Assembly: GCA_017405115.1 (NCBI GenBank)
Contig: JAFRBA010000065.1
Span: forward strand, 1-13,691
Source: Kiritimatiellia bacterium
Lineage (GTDB): Bacteria; Verrucomicrobiota; Kiritimatiellia; RFP12; UBA1067
Reading direction: 5' to 3'
DNA length: 13,691 nucleotides
The notes under the pieces: generated by a model
Database searches by the model: none
What the model was told of the DNA's origin: nothing
Seen by the model: only the letters and a program-made list of their open reading frames with translations
Made by a program: the position numbers and the translations under genes
Shown: piece by piece, positions 13,230 through 13,691 of the stretch
Layout: every line of letters begins with the position of its first letter
How positions within the stretch are numbered: the first letter of the stretch is position 1

Positions 13230-13287
13230 CCGATTCAACATCGTATTTCGCCATTTCGCCCTCCGCCTCCGCCGTTACAGCCGATTG

Positions 13288-13691
13288 TCACGCCGCCCTG
13301 TCCAACTGCGCGGCGAGCCTCCAGCCGTGGGACGCAAACCCGACTCCCTCCACCGCCCTCGCCCTGGCGCTCCGCGACCTCACACGGTCCGCGAACAGCC
13401 CCAGCATCTCCGCCACGAACGCCGCGCTCCCCCGTATCTTCCCGCACGAAATTTGCGCTATCCGCCTCATCAGCGCCCCATCCTCAAGGGGACTGTCCCC
13501 ACTTGAGATGCCCAGGAAGGAGAGAAGCCACTCCCGGCAGCGGAGCGCAAACGCGTTGCCGCGCCTGGCAGCCCCCACGGTGTTCCAGGCGTAGCCCTCA
13601 GCGCGCTTCGCGAGCCCAGCCCTCACAGGGTTCAGTTCCACGTACGCCGCGCAGCGGCGGAGGTACTCCGCCTCGCCTATGAGAGTGCTCC
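13288..13691 (-). CDS. REP-associated tyrosine transposase (RAYT, Y1_Tnp), C-terminal part
   Basis: The frame enters from the right edge and ends with TGA at 13288, showing 133 residues. It opens EYLRRCAAYVELNPVRAGLA, where Y-V-E-LNPVRAGL is the signature of the end of the IS200/REP-associated tyrosine transposase domain. GYAWNTVGAARRGNA and a C-terminal extension follow. The HUH metal motif and catalytic Tyr would lie upstream, outside the window, so activity cannot be judged. These enzymes are single-copy host-like genes thought to mobilise or maintain REP palindromes. Palindromes of one type lie just beyond its stop codon, and one lies inside the gene, encoding the in-frame peptide SSGDSPLE. 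The gene is convergent with the kinase-regulator operon. Confidence 0.82.
   Translation of the reverse strand, partial: STLIGEAEYLRRCAAYVELNPVRAGLAKRAEGYAWNTVGAARRGNAFALRCREWLLSFLGISSGDSPLEDGALMRRIAQISCGKIRGSAAFVAEMLGLFADRVRSRSARARAVEGVGFASHGWRLAAQLDRAA
13483..13507. repeat. REP palindrome inside the transposase coding sequence
   Basis: An outer stem CTCAAG (13483-13488) / CTTGAG (13502-13507) encloses GGGAC-T-GTCCC (13489-13499), with a two-base CA bulge on the right side. This is the longest and best-paired palindrome in the window. It is in frame with the transposase gene, which continues normally on both sides. Confidence 0.75.

Larger units (their letters stand above)
12969..13287. other. 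Convergent intergenic region without a gene
   Basis: These 319 bases separate the response regulator from the convergent transposase gene, and I see no credible coding sequence. A weak stem AGCAC/GTGCT (13029-13048, 10-base loop) followed by TTTCTT is the only terminator-like feature for the kinase operon. The right half is occupied by GGGGAC-type palindromes, and a perfect 9-base tandem duplication AATCTCTGG lies at 13083-13100. Confidence 0.6.

Overview
The window is moderately high-GC bacterial DNA. Its gene content suggests the Planctomycetota-Verrucomicrobiota-Lentisphaerota-Kiritimatiellota group, most likely a polysaccharide-degrading Kiritimatiellota-like bacterium. This placement is inferred from four things: a giant secreted protein with autotransporter-associated beta-strand repeats but no barrel, a DUF4838 protein beside a sialate O-acetylesterase-type esterase, an OB-fold-rich sensor kinase, and GGGGACAGTCCCC-type REP palindromes beside a REP-associated transposase. 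No ribosomal or other taxonomic marker is present.

Layout, left to right. Positions 1-679 (minus strand) hold a thioredoxin-fold lipoprotein followed closely by the first 51 codons of a P-loop ATPase. Positions 852-1150 (minus) hold the C-terminal remnant of a Gfo/Idh/MocA-type oxidoreductase. Positions 1203-1700 (plus) hold a frameshifted transposase-like remnant that separates that fragment from the operon to its right. Positions 1790-10173 (minus) are a four-gene, apparently polycistronic carbohydrate locus. In transcription order it encodes a putative clan GH-A glycosidase, the large secreted beta-repeat/discoidin protein, a DUF4838 protein and a SASA-family esterase. Positions 10265-12968 (plus) are a divergent, overlapping histidine kinase and NarL-type response regulator pair. 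Positions 12969-13287 hold REP-like palindromes, and 13288-13691 (minus) is the C-terminal part of a REP-associated tyrosine transposase that carries a REP inside its own coding sequence.

How it may work together (inference): the kinase has a large extracytoplasmic region that reads as four OB-like beta-barrel units. It faces the glycoside operon across a 91-bp divergent spacer. A perfect 8-8-8 inverted repeat lies almost exactly midway between two promoters whose -10 boxes each sit 7 bases from an ATG, so both transcripts may be leaderless. The simplest model is a self-contained sense-and-degrade locus: the kinase detects a glycan-derived signal, the response regulator binds the inverted repeat, and all four exported carbohydrate-active proteins are induced. 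The operon probably once continued into the oxidoreductase now represented by a fragment, because a well-formed Shine-Dalgarno and ATG still follow the esterase and lead into the transposase scar.
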